Positions 10,445-23,272 of a stretch of DNA of 64,000 nucleotides are shown one piece after another. The translations under genes were made by a program, and so were the position numbers. The notes under the pieces were generated by a model. The model had not been told where the DNA came from. It ran no database searches and was given only the letters and a program-made list of their open reading frames with translations. The DNA comes from Tetrastigma voinierianum (lineage: Eukaryota; Streptophyta; Magnoliopsida; Vitales; Vitaceae). Numbering within the stretch: the first letter of the stretch is position 1; every line of letters starts with the position of its first letter. Location of the stretch: NCBI GenBank assembly GCA_016808115.1, contig JAEQBH010001846.1:744001-808000 (forward strand). The letters run 5' to 3'.

Positions 10445-12440
10445 ATGTATGTCGGGCCAGGGGCTCAACAAGCAACACCAATTAGCCGAGTTGGAGCATC
10501 TCCTAGAAACCCCGAATCCATTATAAGCCAAGTGTCTCAAGATAACATTTTGTACCTCAAATGCATAATCTCCGAGAATCAAGAAGGACTTTATGAGCCC
10601 AACACGTGGGGCAATGCTACGCCCAAATAAACCCAAGGCAGAGGTGGAAATGGTAACCTTCAAGAAAATCAACATGTGGCCCATTCTCGCTCCCTTTTCG
10701 CTTCAACGAGAAAGAACCCTTCGAGAAATTTCAGAACCTCGTAGGACCACAACAAATTCAGATTCGCCTTCCCGATGAGGCCAATCAATTCCCATGAAGC
10801 CTAAATGATCCGTTTTCTAATTGCCTACCGCGGTTCACCGAGAATTTACCATTCATGAGGGATTTCGAGGATGTCCCGCAAGGCATTCCTCTCCACCTGC
10901 TCTCTCCACATTATCCGCTTGGTCTTATTTCATTTTGCTTTAAAGGAGAAAGCCAAAATATGGTTCCATTCCTCTGCACCTAATTCCGATCTTTACGTGG
11001 GGGAAAACATGCGCGAATGAATTCTCAATAAGCTCCCTCCCGCACGTACTCAATGCCTCATGCGAGCAATCTTAACTTTTCTCGAAAAGCCAGTGAACCC
11101 TTCGCACGGTATGGAAAGATATAAGGATCTCCTCCATGCTATCCTCATCACGGGTCGGACGCCGACAAATTTGTGCATACTTTCATCAAGGATTGTCTCT
11201 CAAGTAATAAACAAGACATCTAAAATGATGTGTGCAGAGAATTTTATGAAAAGAGTGCTAGGAAGCAATTCAACTTTTTGGACACTATAGCGTAGAATGC
11301 TCGAACTCGGGAGACAAACACTTCTTTAGACACTCGCTTAAAGTGCATAGCACACCCGCTCGGTGTGGAATCCACTTAAGAGAGAATGATGAGTCATGTA
11401 AGCTAAAATTGCCAACTTAACAAGGAAATTGAGGCTATAGATTTAAGAAGGTGAATGAGGTAAACTAGTGTGCCTGACTGATTCCTCAAAGACCAAATGG
11501 ACTCAGAGTAGAGGAGCCATGCATTATAGCGATGACCCTACACACTCACACCATTAACTCCGCCTAAATCTTCCCTGCCAAGGGAGCCATTCAACAGCAA
11601 GCCAACGCCCTTAACTATCAAAGGAAACCTTTCAATTCCCTATACTCCGAAATTTATAATCCCTAAGGGGGCATCCTAATTTTAGCTGGAGGAATGAGGG
11701 AGGACCACCTAACCTGCCAAACAACCAAGGTCCTCACTATCCAAACCAAGGTTTTCCAAATTCCATTCCTCCATTTCAGAATCAAGGCCCCCAAGGATTT
11801 CAAGGAAATTCCAATCAAGGTCATTATCCACCGAACCAAGGGAATTCAAACTCACAGCCTTACCAACCTCCACATAAGAGAAGTCTGGAAGATATAGTTG
11901 CTACGCTTGTATAAACCCAACAATCCACAAACACGCACCCGAACTCAAGCCTCAATGATGTGAGATCACGATAACTAAGTCGACTCATTCCATGTAACCT
12001 TCTGTCAGAGAAAGGGGAAACTTCCATCACAACCCATCCAAACCCACAAGGTCAAAATAGTGTGGGAAGTTTAGTTCAAGTGAGGTACCTTCGAGCACCG
12101 TAAGGTCGCCACTACCCTTCAAGGCAAGGTAGTCGACAAAACTATTCCAACCAAGGAATCATCACAAGAGTCCTTTCATAGGAATTGGCTGGGGAGGATG
12201 AAAATCGCACACACCTCTACGTCCCTAATACGCATGGCAAAGATGATCAATCGAGTGAAACAAGTCCAACCCATATCCTCCACTTCCATACCCTCATAGA
12301 CCGAGAGCACCAAAGAAAATGACCACCAACTATCTTGAGATTTATGAGTCAGCTCAAACAAGTCAAACCGACATTCCTTTGTTAGGATGCCATTAAGCAA
12401 ATCCCATCTTATGCTAAATTTCCGAAGGATTTGGCACCCG
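10445..12440 (+). pseudogene. Athila-1 gag remnant
   Basis: The capsid part is visible as ALKEKAKIWFHSSAPNS near 10938-10990, the signature of Athila gag (FxLxxKAKxW), followed by a degraded NEFLNK..PPART region to 11047. MRAILTFLEKP and GMERYKDLLHAI in the open frame at 11060-11290 continue the retrotransposon gag domain. A proline/asparagine/glutamine-rich segment (11650-11900) and a low-complexity region follow before the protease. Frame changes are frequent, and no single frame covers more than about 80 residues. Confidence 0.8.
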
Positions 12441-12469
12441 TGAAAACTAAATTAGGTGTCAACAAGGAG

Positions 12470-13000
12470 GCATTCATGACTGAACAATCTACTCTAATTC
12501 GAACAACTCTTCGCTTCCAAAATACAAAGACCGTAGTCCTACCATTTCTATAGTAGGAAATTCAAAGTCGGGACATGCTTTGAGCGGACTTAGGGGCGAG
12601 CGTTAATTTGTTGCCTTATTCAAGATAATGCGGACTTAGGGTTAGAGAGAATTGGGAGCCAACCAATATCACCATTCAACCACCGACCGTAGCGTGAAAA
12701 ATTCCCAGAGGGATAAATAAGGCCGGCCGTCCAAGTGGACAACTTTACTTCTCGTCGATTGCGGGTGCTTGACACTCACTGCGGTGAACCAAGAACTCGC
12801 CCCGCAATTTGGTCATCATTTTCGCAACCGCTAATGCCATTATACATTGTGGGAGGCCTAATGACACTTTCATTCGGGAACATGACCGGCACTGGTCATT
12901 TTCAATGTAATCAGCTGAAATTCAGGGATGAAGAAGACATGTGTGAAATTAATATGATCGAATTCGCAGGGTACAAAAATACCTAGATAATGTTTCACAT
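12470..13000 (+). pseudogene. Athila-1 aspartic protease remnant
   Basis: The core DLGASVNLLPYS reading (normal D-S/T-G as DLGAS in Athila) spans about 12588-12622. It is preceded by TISIVGNSKSGHAL (12549-12590) and followed by the LGLERIG.QPI segment near 12640. The open frame at 12735-12986 carries MTLSFGNMTGT and LKFRDEEDMCEINMIE, the conserved tail between Athila protease and RT. At least three frame changes occur. Start and end are approximate. Confidence 0.8.
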
Positions 13001-13439
13001 GATGATCCTCTTAAGTCATGTCCTGTCACCGACCGGGATGCGAAGTGACCACTGGGAGTCGAGTTTCCCACTCTATAATCTGAGCATAAAGATGTATTTG
13101 AAGTTAACAGGGCACCTAAATTTGAACCTTTGCCACCAAATGAGGATAAGACATTACCTTCTGAGAAGCCACCTAAGCTCGAAGCTAAACCTTACTCAAC
13201 ACATCTCCCCAAATATGCAATGCCTTTAGGGGAGGAGGACACTTTCCACATCATATCTTCCCAGACTTGACTCAAGAAACTCAACTTTTGGAAATATTGA
13301 AAACCCACAGGAATGCTTTAGGCTGGACAATTACAGATATTAAGGGAATCAGCCCCTTGATCTGCACACATAGAATTCATACTTTCAAGAGGATGTTAAA
13401 CTCCTAGGCAACCACAGACGATTGAACCCAATAATGAAA

Positions 13440-14840
13440 GAAGTGGTGAAGAAGGAAGTTTTAAACTCTTGATGTAGGGTTATCTACCCTTATCATAGAG
13501 CAAAGCAAGTGGGTTAGTCCAACACAAGTAGTTCCTAAGAAGTCGTGAGTCACAAGAATGCCAATGAAAAATAATGAGCCTATTCACTGTATCACCCTCA
13601 GACGGGAGGGTGTGCATGACATAGAAACTTAATGCGGTACTAGGAAAGACCATTTTCCTCTTCCATTGTTACATCAAATGTTAGAGAGAGTCGTAGGCAT
13701 GAATTTTATCATTTTCACGGGCACTGTGGTACAACTCAAATTGAGATAGCTTGGGAAGATCAAGAAAAACTACATTCACTTGCCCTCAGTACCTTCTCAT
13801 TTTTAGGAAAATGCCCTTTTCGACTATGCAATGCAACTTAACTTTCCAACGATGCATGATGTAGGAATCTTCTGGGCGACATGATAGAAATCATATTGGA
13901 AATCTTCATGGATGATTTCGCTTTGGTGACTCGTTCGAGAGTCATTTAGGAGAACTTACGTAAAGTTTCGAGAGGTGTCAAGAGAAAAATCTCAGGTTAA
14001 ATTGGGAAAAATGTCATCTACGGTAACACAAGGAATCGCCTTGTGCCAATATCAGATCAAAAAGATGGAATCGGTTGATAAGGCCAAAGTTGAACTGATT
14101 TCCAACCTCCCTACTCCTATGTGTTAGGAGACATAAGGTCATTCGGGGCCATGCTGGTTTTTATAGAAGGTTTATAAAAGATTTGGGCATATAGCCCGAC
14201 CCTTATGTACTTTGCTTGCTAAAGATGTCCCTTTCACATGGTCACAAGCTTCTGTGACTCCTCGCTTTGCTAAGCTCAAAACATGCTGTTGTCACCACTA
14301 ATAATGCGCTCCCTAATCAGGACCTCCCATTCGAGATCATGCGATGCTAGTGATTGCGCTTACAGGAGTTGTGTTAGACAGAGGGAGGACAAAAGGCTTT
14401 GTCATTTACTATGCCAATAAGACACTAGACTCTTACCTGTGCCAACTACACAAACTACGTAAAAGAATTTCTAGCTAGCTTGTCTTTCGCCTAGAAAAAT
14501 TCAGGTCATATATCGGTTGCCCCGTGACCATTTTTACAACATCATGTACTAAGTACTTCGCTTCTGCAGATACCAAACCAAGGTTGACCAGGATTTTACT
14601 CCCGTCAAGAATTCAACTTGACCATTAAAGATAAAAAGGGTTGAGAATGGTCACGAATCAATTTATCTCGATTAGTTCCGCATCTAACCCCATGGCATAC
14701 CGATGTGATAAATTCCCGATGAACAACCTCGCTTCGCTTTATTACCCATGGCGTCGACATAGTGACTACCTAGTAACCTGCCGTATTCCACTTCGATGGA
14801 CTTCTCAACGTAAAGAAATTCTCGACAGATATTAAGAAAT
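13440..14840 (+). pseudogene. Athila-1 reverse transcriptase and RNase H remnant
   Basis: WVSPTQVVPKKS at 13511-13546 is the RT fingers motif. YRKLN and TRKDHFPLP readings follow at 13620-13670. The FxDxYSGYxQ and YxDD regions are too scrambled to read. KAKVELISNLPTP (14081-14119) and HAGFYRRFIKDLG (14150-14188) mark the connection between RT and RNase H. An RNase H-like region runs to about 14530, then a linker. Order relative to protease and integrase is as expected for Ty3/gypsy. Confidence 0.83.
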
Positions 14841-14849
14841 ACTATTTTG

Positions 14850-15970
14850 ATGATCCATATCTATTTAAATACCGGCCCGCATCAAATAATGAGGAGATGT
14901 GTACCCAATGATGAGCAGGCACGATTTTAACTTTTCGCTTATCTAAGCCTCATGAGGACATTTCTCCGCTCCGAAAAACAGCGTACAAGATTTTGCAAGC
15001 TGGGTTTTATCGCCCACTCTATTTAAAGATTGTTTCGAGCAGAAAACGTGCTCAATGCCAAGAACTAGGAGGTCACAGCTTCGAAACATTTATGCCTCCA
15101 CCCCACCCTAAATCATTGAAATTTTTGACTGTCAGTATTGACTCATGGGGCCTTTTCCCCCTTCGTGGCTATCTCTACATTTTATTATCTCGTTGACTAT
15201 GTGTCTAAGTTAACAGGCAATTCTAACGAGAACCAATGACTCATAAGGTTGTTTTGAAATTTATAAAGGAAACATATTTTTTCTCGCTGAACGCCGCAAT
15301 TATTAGCGATGGACTCCACTTTGCACCCGATCTTTGAAAACTGTTAAAGAAATATGGAGTCACCCACAAAGTATCCACTAGCTACTGACCCACGCATTCA
15401 ATGGTCAGCCTGAGCGCCTATCAGGAGATAAAACACATTTTAGAAGACGGCTGTCCCGAATCGAAAAGATCGTCACCCGCCTTACCGATGCTCTTTCTGG
15501 GCATACCGTATCGCTTTAAAACTGTTTTCGCATGTCTCCCTATAGGTTAGTTTATGGCAAGCTTCGCGATTCGCCAAGAGATGGAATGACCGGCTTACTG
15601 GGCTATTCGAACTTTTAATTCTGATCTAACTCAAGCAGGTAAGCAGCGTTTATTGCAGTTAAATGAACTTGAAGAGCTGCGGAGGGAATCGTATGAAAGC
15701 TCCGCACTTACAAGGAGCGCTTCGCTATTCCATGACAGAAGTCTATTACCGTGAAAACTTTCAACCCAATCGAAAGTACCGCCGTATAGTCTCTGACATC
15801 TATTTCGGAAAGCTCCGCTCCGCCGATCGCCCTTTCATCATTAAGGTGAAGTTTATCCATAATGAGCCGTGGAAATTGAAAACCCGACAATGGGAACTCT
15901 TCAAGGTGAATACAACGCCTCAAACCATTCCTCGGCATTTCTCTCCTCACGAAAGCACACCGTGACGGTA
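14850..15970 (+). pseudogene. Athila-1 integrase remnant
   Basis: Zinc-finger-like NNEEMC and an ILQAGFYRPL reading at about 14990-15020 open the domain. Core fragments follow: a DSWGLFP reading near 15138, DYVSK near 15196, SDGLHFA around 15307 and YGVTHKVSTSY at 15353-15385. MSPYRLVYGKLRDSP (15531-15575) and LNELEELR (15659-15682) continue the C-terminal part. A frame at 15663-15965 ends with ELFKVN, the usual Athila integrase tail. Stops interrupt the core. Confidence 0.85.
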
Positions 15971-16861
15971 GACCCGCCTACCAAAACTCTCCTTCCAAGT
16001 AACCTCAATCTCAAATCGTTGTAAATAGTTTGCTTATTTTTGTCTGCTTATTTTTATTGCTTTTATTTCAATTATGTTATTTCATTTGCTTTCAATAACA
16101 TAGAAAATAATCGTGGGGTCATGGTTTTTGTGATCCCTCAAATTCGCTTTCAGGGGGGTATTCTTAGTTCAAAGTATCGGGGACAATGCTTGTTTCACTG
16201 CGGGGGTAGGTAGCGCACACTGTCAACGTAATTCACGCCGCCAAGAGTATGTCTGGTCAAATTTTTTCAAAATTCCTTTATTTCAGTATTATGTTTACCT
16301 GCACTGTACATACCGCTTGATCTCATATACTCTCCACATCATCTTATCGCATGTACATCTTAACAAGCACACACAACAAGCCTTGTATTCTTCTGTGAAT
16401 TGTTCCCCCTTGCATTCTACCTACTTTGCTGCTCACCCAAACCACAGACTTATGGCCAAAATTTCTCCGATCTTGCCTGTTATTGTTTCCACTGTGCATC
16501 AATTTAGCCGGTCATGATAATTTCATGATCATAGTCTTTATGGAACACCTCGCATAAGTGGAAAATGATCGAGGCCATTATTTCTTTTCAGATACTCCGT
16601 AGATTTGGTAAAGGTCTCGTCCCTTGCACCCATTTTGAGCTTTAAGCTGTCAAGTTTATTCGAATCCCAGAACTGGATTTCACGAACGCCAAAGTGGGTT
16701 CTCATGGAGAGTTTTTAGTTATCTCAAGAATGAATTACGCATTAAGTCTACGAATGCACCAGGAATTTGAACAAGAGAAAAAGTGAACATGCAAGAAAAC
16801 ACGGATGAGCGCACAATCGCGCCGTTACGCATAGCGGCATCGCTAAGCTTCAAAAGTGAAA

Positions 16862-16864
<3 letters not shown>

Positions 16865-16934
<70 letters not shown>
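16865..16934. repeat. (AT)n microsatellite, about 70 bp
   Basis: A pure TA run, preceded by a short A-run and followed shortly by a run of twelve or thirteen A. It creates spurious isoleucine-tyrosine open frames on both strands. Confidence 0.97.
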
Positions 16935-16936
<2 letters not shown>

Positions 16937-17038
16937 GAAAAAAAAAAAAAGAGAAAATCGCCTTTGAAGCAAGTTCCCACGGAGATAACTTGTACCCTAC
17001 CGCAAGTAGTAACTTAACAAAAAACAAGCAGTAGCAAA

Positions 17039-17137
17039 GTCCTACCGGTAGAACTTTAAGTTCTACCCTGTGAGAATCGAAAGCGACTGGCAAAGGGTAA
17101 AGTTCTACCCAGAACTTAAAGTCCTACCCAGAGAATC
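17039..17137 (+). repeat. LTR-type agaacttaagtcctacc boxes inside Athila-1
   Basis: ccggtagaactttaagttctacc and agaacttaaagtcctaccc here match the box cluster in both Athila-1 LTRs (9165-9275 and 28083-28240), including the intervening ctggcaaagg. Sequence either side does not look like LTR, so only the box module is shared. Confidence 0.75.
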
Positions 17138-17639
17138 CGCGAATTTGGGCACAGAGAGTTTTTAACCCAAAAATAGGATGCCTTTTCATTTGCCATATGT
17201 TTTTTTGTTAGTCCACAAGTTGTGCCCCTACCCAGTGTTCCTGCATAAAGCACTCCTAAGCCTGCCTCCGCTGTGGTTTCGGGGTTTCCGGGGCCTGCAT
17301 TAGTTACCCGTAAACACACCGAATCGCGGTGAGCCCTACAACTCTCCACTCGCATTGTTGATCTCCTTTCGGCTACATATGGATCTTTTTGGTTGGATTT
17401 TGTTGATACTATTCTGCGATTGCTGGCTGGGAGGCCAGGCCAGCCCATATGGGCGTAAGATCAAGATCTCTACGTAATGTGGCCAGCCCAAAGAGTCAAG
17501 CTGAGATAGGATATTAGGACATGATGATTTATTTCGGGCCATCCGGGCTGTCATTACTACTATCACATTTTACGGCATCGTCGGTTAAATACCGGAAGGG
17601 AAGGCATCCGGGTCATAAAAAGCAAGAAGAAGAGAAAGC

Positions 17640-18720
17640 CCGATGCCTCCCAAACTGAAAAAGAAAAAGGAAATATGTTGCATCCTCTTCGTAAAGTGAG
17701 GATTTATCGATAGTGTCGATGAAGAGATAGAGGCTGGTCACGGCGACTCTAAGGGTGAGCACGAGAAATGGATCCCGGTAATGGCAAATAGGGTTTCCAA
17801 TGCGAGGGCGCGACTGAAACATTCTATATTCTCATCCCATCGGGTAATTATCCAGAGCAAAACATGCACTTCGTGCACTCCGATCATGGATACTTACCTT
17901 CGCAGTGTCTCGAGTTCTACACCAATTTGAAGGAAAATCACGGCCGACTCGTATCGAAACTTCGACGGGAAAGCAGCCACACTCCTGACTCGACAGCACA
18001 TGCCTTGCACCATTCGCCCGATGTGTTTCTGACCTACCATATCCACTCAAGGCCATCGATTCATGCCCAACTTATTCACTCGAGGCTATGTGCACCTGCC
18101 CTGTACCCATGAATGGATTTATGAAACAAGAATTTGTTCCTGGAAAGTTAAAGCCGAATACGCCCTGATGAACAAGATCATCCACAATCGTATTCGTCGA
18201 AGGGTTGTGAAAGTCTCCTAGTCAAGAGCGTATCTCAGCTTGTTGTAATGAGGTTATGACTGGGAAGCTGACTGACTATGCATTAGTCATATGAAAGCGC
18301 GATGAGGAGTTCTCGTAATATCACGCGGCAAACCGAAAGTATTCCGCTTCCCTCACTGGTGACTAGTATCAGAAGAAGCGGATGAGGGGAACAGCTAAAG
18401 AAAAGAGGGTGATACCCAGCGTGAGCGCATCACAACTAAGACTCGGGAGGCGAAGAGCCGAAAGCGCACCTCCACTGCACCACGCCCCTGCCTCAGCATT
18501 CTCCTGGATCACTTCTTCCACCCAAAGACCTATGAGCACATCGCTTTGGAAGAGGATGGAGAGGCGGACAAGTGGGGCACTTGGCGCATCCTCGGGAAGT
18601 GTATACTGGACCGACGCCTTTCCAGTTTCAGAACCACATCTTTCGTGGGGAGCCAATGATGGCGATGCTACTCAGATGAGGAGAATCAAGAATTCAGGAC
18701 GACCGCGGTGGACGAGACGT
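17640..18720 (+). pseudogene. Athila-1 third ORF, 'putative plant transposon protein' type
   Basis: The reading starts MPPKLKKKKE near 17643. CLEFYTNLKENHGRLVS at about 17910-17960 matches the (V)REFY-N motif region of the plant transposon protein family found downstream of pol in Athila-like elements. A KAEYALMNKIIHNRI..RRVVKVS segment lies near 18153-18220 and an acidic EDEDD-like tail near 18725-18745. Its role is unknown; an env-like or accessory function has been suggested for this position. The same family is seen in Athila-2 at 23641-24720. Several frame breaks. Confidence 0.6.
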
Positions 18721-18795
18721 ATTCTCTTCACGAGGACGAGGACGACACGCATAACAGGTTAGCATACCAGTGGTGGTGTCAGGGCACCCTGTAGT

Positions 18796-19950
18796 TGATG
18801 AGTGGTTAAAACACTCTCGCATTGCTCGCCACCTTGCATTTTCATGTTGATTTGGCATTATTTATATAATCTAGTGTTAGGATTCCTTATTTAGTTTTTG
18901 TTTGGAATACGTGCATGATGCAGGCGAAAGAACAACTTCCTAAGCCATCTTGGGAGAAACGGCGGTACGCAAGGAAGTCATCGCCACGCCGCGATCGCTC
19001 AAGTCGCGACGCCACCACACGACGTGGGGGTCAAATGCGTATCAACCAGCCACCACGCCGCTGACGTTACCAAAAATCCGCCTCATCATTGCGCAACCGT
19101 GGTTCGGAAGCAGGATCAGAAGCGCATCGAACGTAGGCAATCGTTTCGAGAGCAGAGACACCGATTTCGGTGAAGTGCCCGAATTGTAACGTTTTTTCAT
19201 TTTTTGTATATTTTCGGATCTTGTGAACAATGTTTTCATTATTAAACGCTTTCATCTTTCCCATTATGTTCTGGGGATCTTTTCTAGTGGTTACATCAAA
19301 CCTCGTCATACGATATGGATTGCTGATCGATTTTTATGTTATTCAATCAAGTATAAATCATTTAATCTACTCTATGCCCTCAGAAGTTAAATTATAAGGA
19401 TAATGTTTGGCCAACATTAGCATAAATAAAGACCGGAAGATCCGAGATTCGAGAGATGAGGGTATTATTCGTGACTGGTGAGTAGCCTTCGCATCATTCT
19501 CTGGCCATCAGAGATATTCGACCTCGTGTGGTATCTAGTGGGGTAGAACATTTAAGCATTGAATAATGAAACAGATAGAGATATACTCGATTCCATTTGC
19601 GTAGATAGGCGGATATACCCCGAGAGAGGATATCTCAGGCAAGATCACCTCACCATAAAGTGTATTATAAATGTATCGAATAACACTCTCTTTACAAACA
19701 ATCCATTGAATGTGACAGGAGTTATAACCCTAGGCTTTAAACAACACTTTAATTAAATCAACGCTATTAGTTTTTACATAATTGAACTCCTTTAAAATCA
19801 TTCTTCGATATTGTCAAAGCATAATCTCTCGTGAGTCAATTTGTCTTTCCCCGTGGATCGATATCTCAGACGTTAAGTACACTATATTACTAGCTACGCG
19901 CACTTCGCATTCTAGGCATTCATTTTATACACCGCGCTGGGCTCGTCAAG
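18796..19950 (+). repeat. 5' LTR of Athila-2
   Basis: About 1155 bp, starting tgatg..ttaaaacact and ending near gctcgtcaag. It matches 26184-27368, most clearly at tgatttggcattatttatat and in the 19300-19470 stretch. A degenerate primer site (tttcacacattgtcggaaag, 19951-19970) follows. It contains a CpG-rich cacgccgc patch at 18975-19065. Confidence 0.88.
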
Positions 19951-20339
19951 TTTCACACATTGTCGGAAAGGTTTAAATTGATATAGAGTAGTAAGCACAT
20001 AGATAGTAGTCTGAATTTTCTTTACTTTTGTTTATTTGACAAGGCCGGTAATCGGTTTGTTAAGCCAGGTAAGTTATCAAGAAGATAGTTTTAAGGAGTA
20101 CATGTGCGACAAAACCGAATTAATCAACACTTGTGTGGATCCGAGCCGAAGACTTCGCACGCATTATACGAGAACAGAATGTGACAGGAACTCCAATAGT
20201 CATGGAAAACACCGTTAACAAGATTTTCATGCGGAACAACCGAACCACGTGAGAAGCCGAACTAGAAATCAAGCGCCCAGGCCATTCATACAGCCAGACG
20301 ATCCGTACATGCTATTAGATGAGTTCGTTCTACCTCCAA

Positions 20340-21760
20340 CAGCTTGCTCGGGACAAATGATCGACTACCGCCAATTCAAGCAAACACTTTGAATCAAGCC
20401 GGCCACGCACGCATGCTCCGCATATCGCTCTACGGGATTCACCCCATGAGAACCCGAACATGCATTCGACCAACTTCCCCGGCTCGCGATACCATCATAC
20501 AACTGGTCACAAAAGAAGCCCTAAGATCGCGCTTATTCCCACTCACCAGATGGGAGCCGCATCACAACTGGGCCAACCACCGACTCCATTACTACATGGA
20601 ACGAAGTTGGTAGCAAAGTTTCGGACCAAATTCTTTCCACCTTCGAAGATCGCACAACCGGGTGCAAGAGATCAACACGCTGTCAACTGCAGGGGAGAAC
20701 TCGCGTAAGCATGGGACAGTTCCATGAATTGTTATGGCGTCCTCACCAATCGACCAACCGTGATGGATGCAAGTCCACACCTTCTACAATGGTCTCGAGA
20801 ATACAACCCGAACAATGATGATGCCTACCGAGGATCGATGAAGAAACCACAGACTGTGCGTGATGAGATATCGGGAAGATGTCGCAACCAACACTTAATC
20901 GCTGGCCTAGAGAGAAGGCTACACCATGGAACACAAAGGTGGTACAGATACCGAAGTCCCCAACAACTGCAAATCATCATGTGGCTCAAAATTCGAATTA
21001 AACAATCCAAATAAACAACAGGGAACAAAGACATGCTATACGTAATCACCCACGGAGTCGCGTGAATTCTCGTGGAGGACAAAGATAGTAAAGTGTAGAT
21101 CGTCACCAAGAAACCCCATAAAGGAGCAAGCTCGGCGACGTATCGAGGTTTAGTAAGAATCAACCACAACAGCAAGGACCGTATGGGGGAAACAACTACC
21201 GAATCGAATCAGTGGCTGGGGGCGGCGAACAATCGAACCGTAATGGTCGAGTAATCAAGGATATGGTATAATAACCGCACCAATTTGCCATCAACCGATA
21301 ATGAACCACCTCCGAGAAAGATGGACTTAGAGCAAGCCCTCAGACCTGGGATGATGACCCCTCCCCATTCTCGCCTCTTCATGAATGGTGCAAACCAAGG
21401 CGAACTACAGCAGCTGAAGCAACTCCGCTTAAACAACTGGCTAAAGACACTAAGGAGTTTGAGGCACAAATGGGCCAAATGGCAAGCTTACTTCTACGTA
21501 AAGGCAATGTGGTTCACTACCAAGCAATTCGGGAGGCAAAACCCTAGAGGAGAAGGGAAAGAATACTCAGAAGGCCATCACCTAAGGAGTGGGAAGAGAA
21601 TCGAGAACTCACAAACTGCGATACGAGAACTGCAAATAAAGGATAAGACCAAAGCATCACAAAGGACCGTATGCAGACGAGCAACCACGAGATGTGGCGC
21701 CAAGGATAATAAAAAGAGGGAAGAAACAGAGAAACAGTATTAAAACAAGAACTCGTCATA
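20340..21760 (+). pseudogene. Athila-2 gag remnant
   Basis: An LVTKEALRSRLFPLT reading at about 20500-20545 matches the Athila gag capsid (xEALRLRLFPFSL). Next come a W-rich line with TWNE at about 20595 and FFPPSKIAQPGA at 20633-20668, the usual end of that domain. A VHTFYNG-like piece lies near 20775. A second part (21410-21600) reads EAQMGQMASLL and a LRSGK piece, the conserved end of Athila gag before protease. Three frames are used and stops are frequent. Confidence 0.8.
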
Positions 21761-21989
21761 CTCAATCCCGTAATTTCGCAGGTCAAGAAAGGTAAATCGT
21801 GAGAAGCAGCGCTTTGCAAAGTTTCGACATCTTCAAGAAACTACATATTAATATACCATTTTCGAAGCATTAGAGAATATGCCAAGTTATGTGAAATTCA
21901 TGAAAAGATCTTGGCAAGTAAGAAGAAATCGAAAGAGTATGGGACCATTGCCTTAAATGAAGAATGCAAAGGCTATCCCGCAAAAGAAG

Positions 21990-22360
21990 CTTCAAACCGC
22001 AAAGATCCGGTAAATTTGCTATACCATTCTCTATAGAACCGAGCACTGGAAAAGCCTTATGTGACCTGGAGCAGCATCAACTGATGCCACTCTCAATGTT
22101 TAGTACTGTCGAGAACCAAAACCGACTACAATCAAATTATTAACCTATATTGTGTCATACCAACACCCTCGAGGTATAGTCTTCCAAAATGTGCTAGTAA
22201 AGTTGGTAAGTTCGTTCCGGGGCCAGACTTTGTTATTCCTCGACATGAGAAGACTGACCATCTCCCATCATACTCTGGGTGCACTCTTCCCGGCCACGGA
22301 AAAGCTCAAATCAATGTGCAAGAAGGTGAACTCAAATTGAGAGTCCAATATAAGAGATCG
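21990..22360 (+). pseudogene. Athila-2 protease remnant
   Basis: GTGKALCDL followed after a frame change by a degraded SINxMPLSMF (about 22038-22105) gives the aspartic protease core. YQHPRGIVFQNVLVKLV at about 22158-22210 is the downstream IPRGIVENVLVKV motif. The final pieces match the LGxxFPATxKAQINVQEGELKLRV pattern (about 22277-22345). After this, where RT should begin, the sequence no longer looks like pol. Confidence 0.8.
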
Positions 22361-22700
22361 CTTCCATGTATTCCACTCCCATGAAGCATCCCGGACGACG
22401 ATCCAACCGAAGATATCCTAACCCCGCATACGAGATTTCAAGGCGATGAGAAAATTTCAGTGGATAAACCGCTTATTGCACGCCGAAGACACCGAGAAGG
22501 GCAAGGGCATGTACGTAAGAGTATTTCATCCACCTCAACAATGGGTGTACACTAAAAGGAGACGCATAAAAATTTCACTTTCTTTTCAAGAATATCGCAC
22601 ACTCGAGATTCGTGGTTGTCGAGCTAACGACATTAAACATAATGGCTTCGAGGCAACCCAAGTGTTCTTAAATTCGTAGTTTTAAGTTCTATACTTTATT
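22361..22700 (+). pseudogene. Athila-2 residual pol end (weak)
   Basis: A 77-residue open frame at 22446-22679 has no clear motif. Its position between the protease and the post-pol AT-rich leader suggests the deletion-joined end of integrase. A deletion of roughly 3 kb, compared with the layout of Athila-1, would explain the missing RT, RNase H and integrase core. Identity is inferred from position only. Confidence 0.3.
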
Positions 22701-22892
22701 TTCAGCAATTTCGGGGTTCTAACAGGTTCATGCTCAATGTTTTTGTTTATTAGTTTAATTGCGTGACCCTAAGCGCGGTGCGTGTCTTACACAGTGTTCA
22801 ATGACTCCGAATGAAGTTCGTGACGTGGCGTAGTTCTCGAAAAAGTGTGTTTATAATGTATCAAAATCTCTCGAGAGACCTTTCTCCGTCAC

Positions 22893-23272
22893 GCCGCGAC
22901 GTGGAGCCCCACGCCGCGACGCCATTTTAACACTTCTCCTCACGCCGCTACGTGATCGCTTACCGCCGACGCGGACTTTTCACGCCGAGACGCCACTTAT
23001 ACACGTCATGACATTACATTGTAAGGTTTTCGTCACGTCGCGACGCGGGGATTCTCACGTCAGCGACGTGATCTTTCACGCCGCCGACGCCGCTTTTACA
23101 CGCCGCGGCTACTTGGTCACCTTCTTCGGCCACGCCGCTGACGTGAATCTCCACGTCAGCGACGCCATTTTGACATGTTTTCGCCACGCCGCTACGTTGT
23201 CGACACGCCGCGACGTCGCCGACCGCTCTCTCGCCACGTCGCGATGCGGGTTTTATCGGCCGACGCGGAGAC
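22893..23272. repeat. CpG-rich tandem array, CACGYCGCGACG motif
   Basis: About 14 degenerate copies of cacg(c/t)cg(c/a)gacg(c/t) recur every 20-30 bp, separated by AT-rich fillers such as cattttaacacttctc. Cores begin, for example, near 22896, 22917, 22939, 23034, 23056, 23079, 23130, 23152 and 23206. The same motif is present in both Athila-2 LTRs (18975-19065 and 26371-26515). Spurious ORFs on both strands arise here because the array lacks stops. Confidence 0.88.

Larger units (their letters stand above)
15971..17639 (+). other. Athila-1 region between pol and the downstream ORF
   Basis: Non-coding sequence includes a T-rich leader (16020-16090), a ggggacaatgctt..gcgggggtagg stretch (16170-16210) of the kind that follows pol in Athila elements, a long TA microsatellite (16865-16934) and LTR-like boxes (17039-17137). 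No coding motif is recognised from 16220 to 17640. Confidence 0.6.

Noticed and set aside
10415..10684. Minus-strand ORF in the Athila-1 gag region
   Set aside because: Shadow of the plus-strand gag region with no motif of its own.
16719..17093. Minus-strand and plus-strand ORFs with alternating I-Y repeats
   Set aside because: They are translations of the TA microsatellite at 16865-16934 and have no other support.
22893..23272. CRISPR-like array
   Set aside because: Units are degenerate with irregular, AT-rich, non-unique fillers in a plant retroelement. There are no cas genes and this is not a prokaryote.
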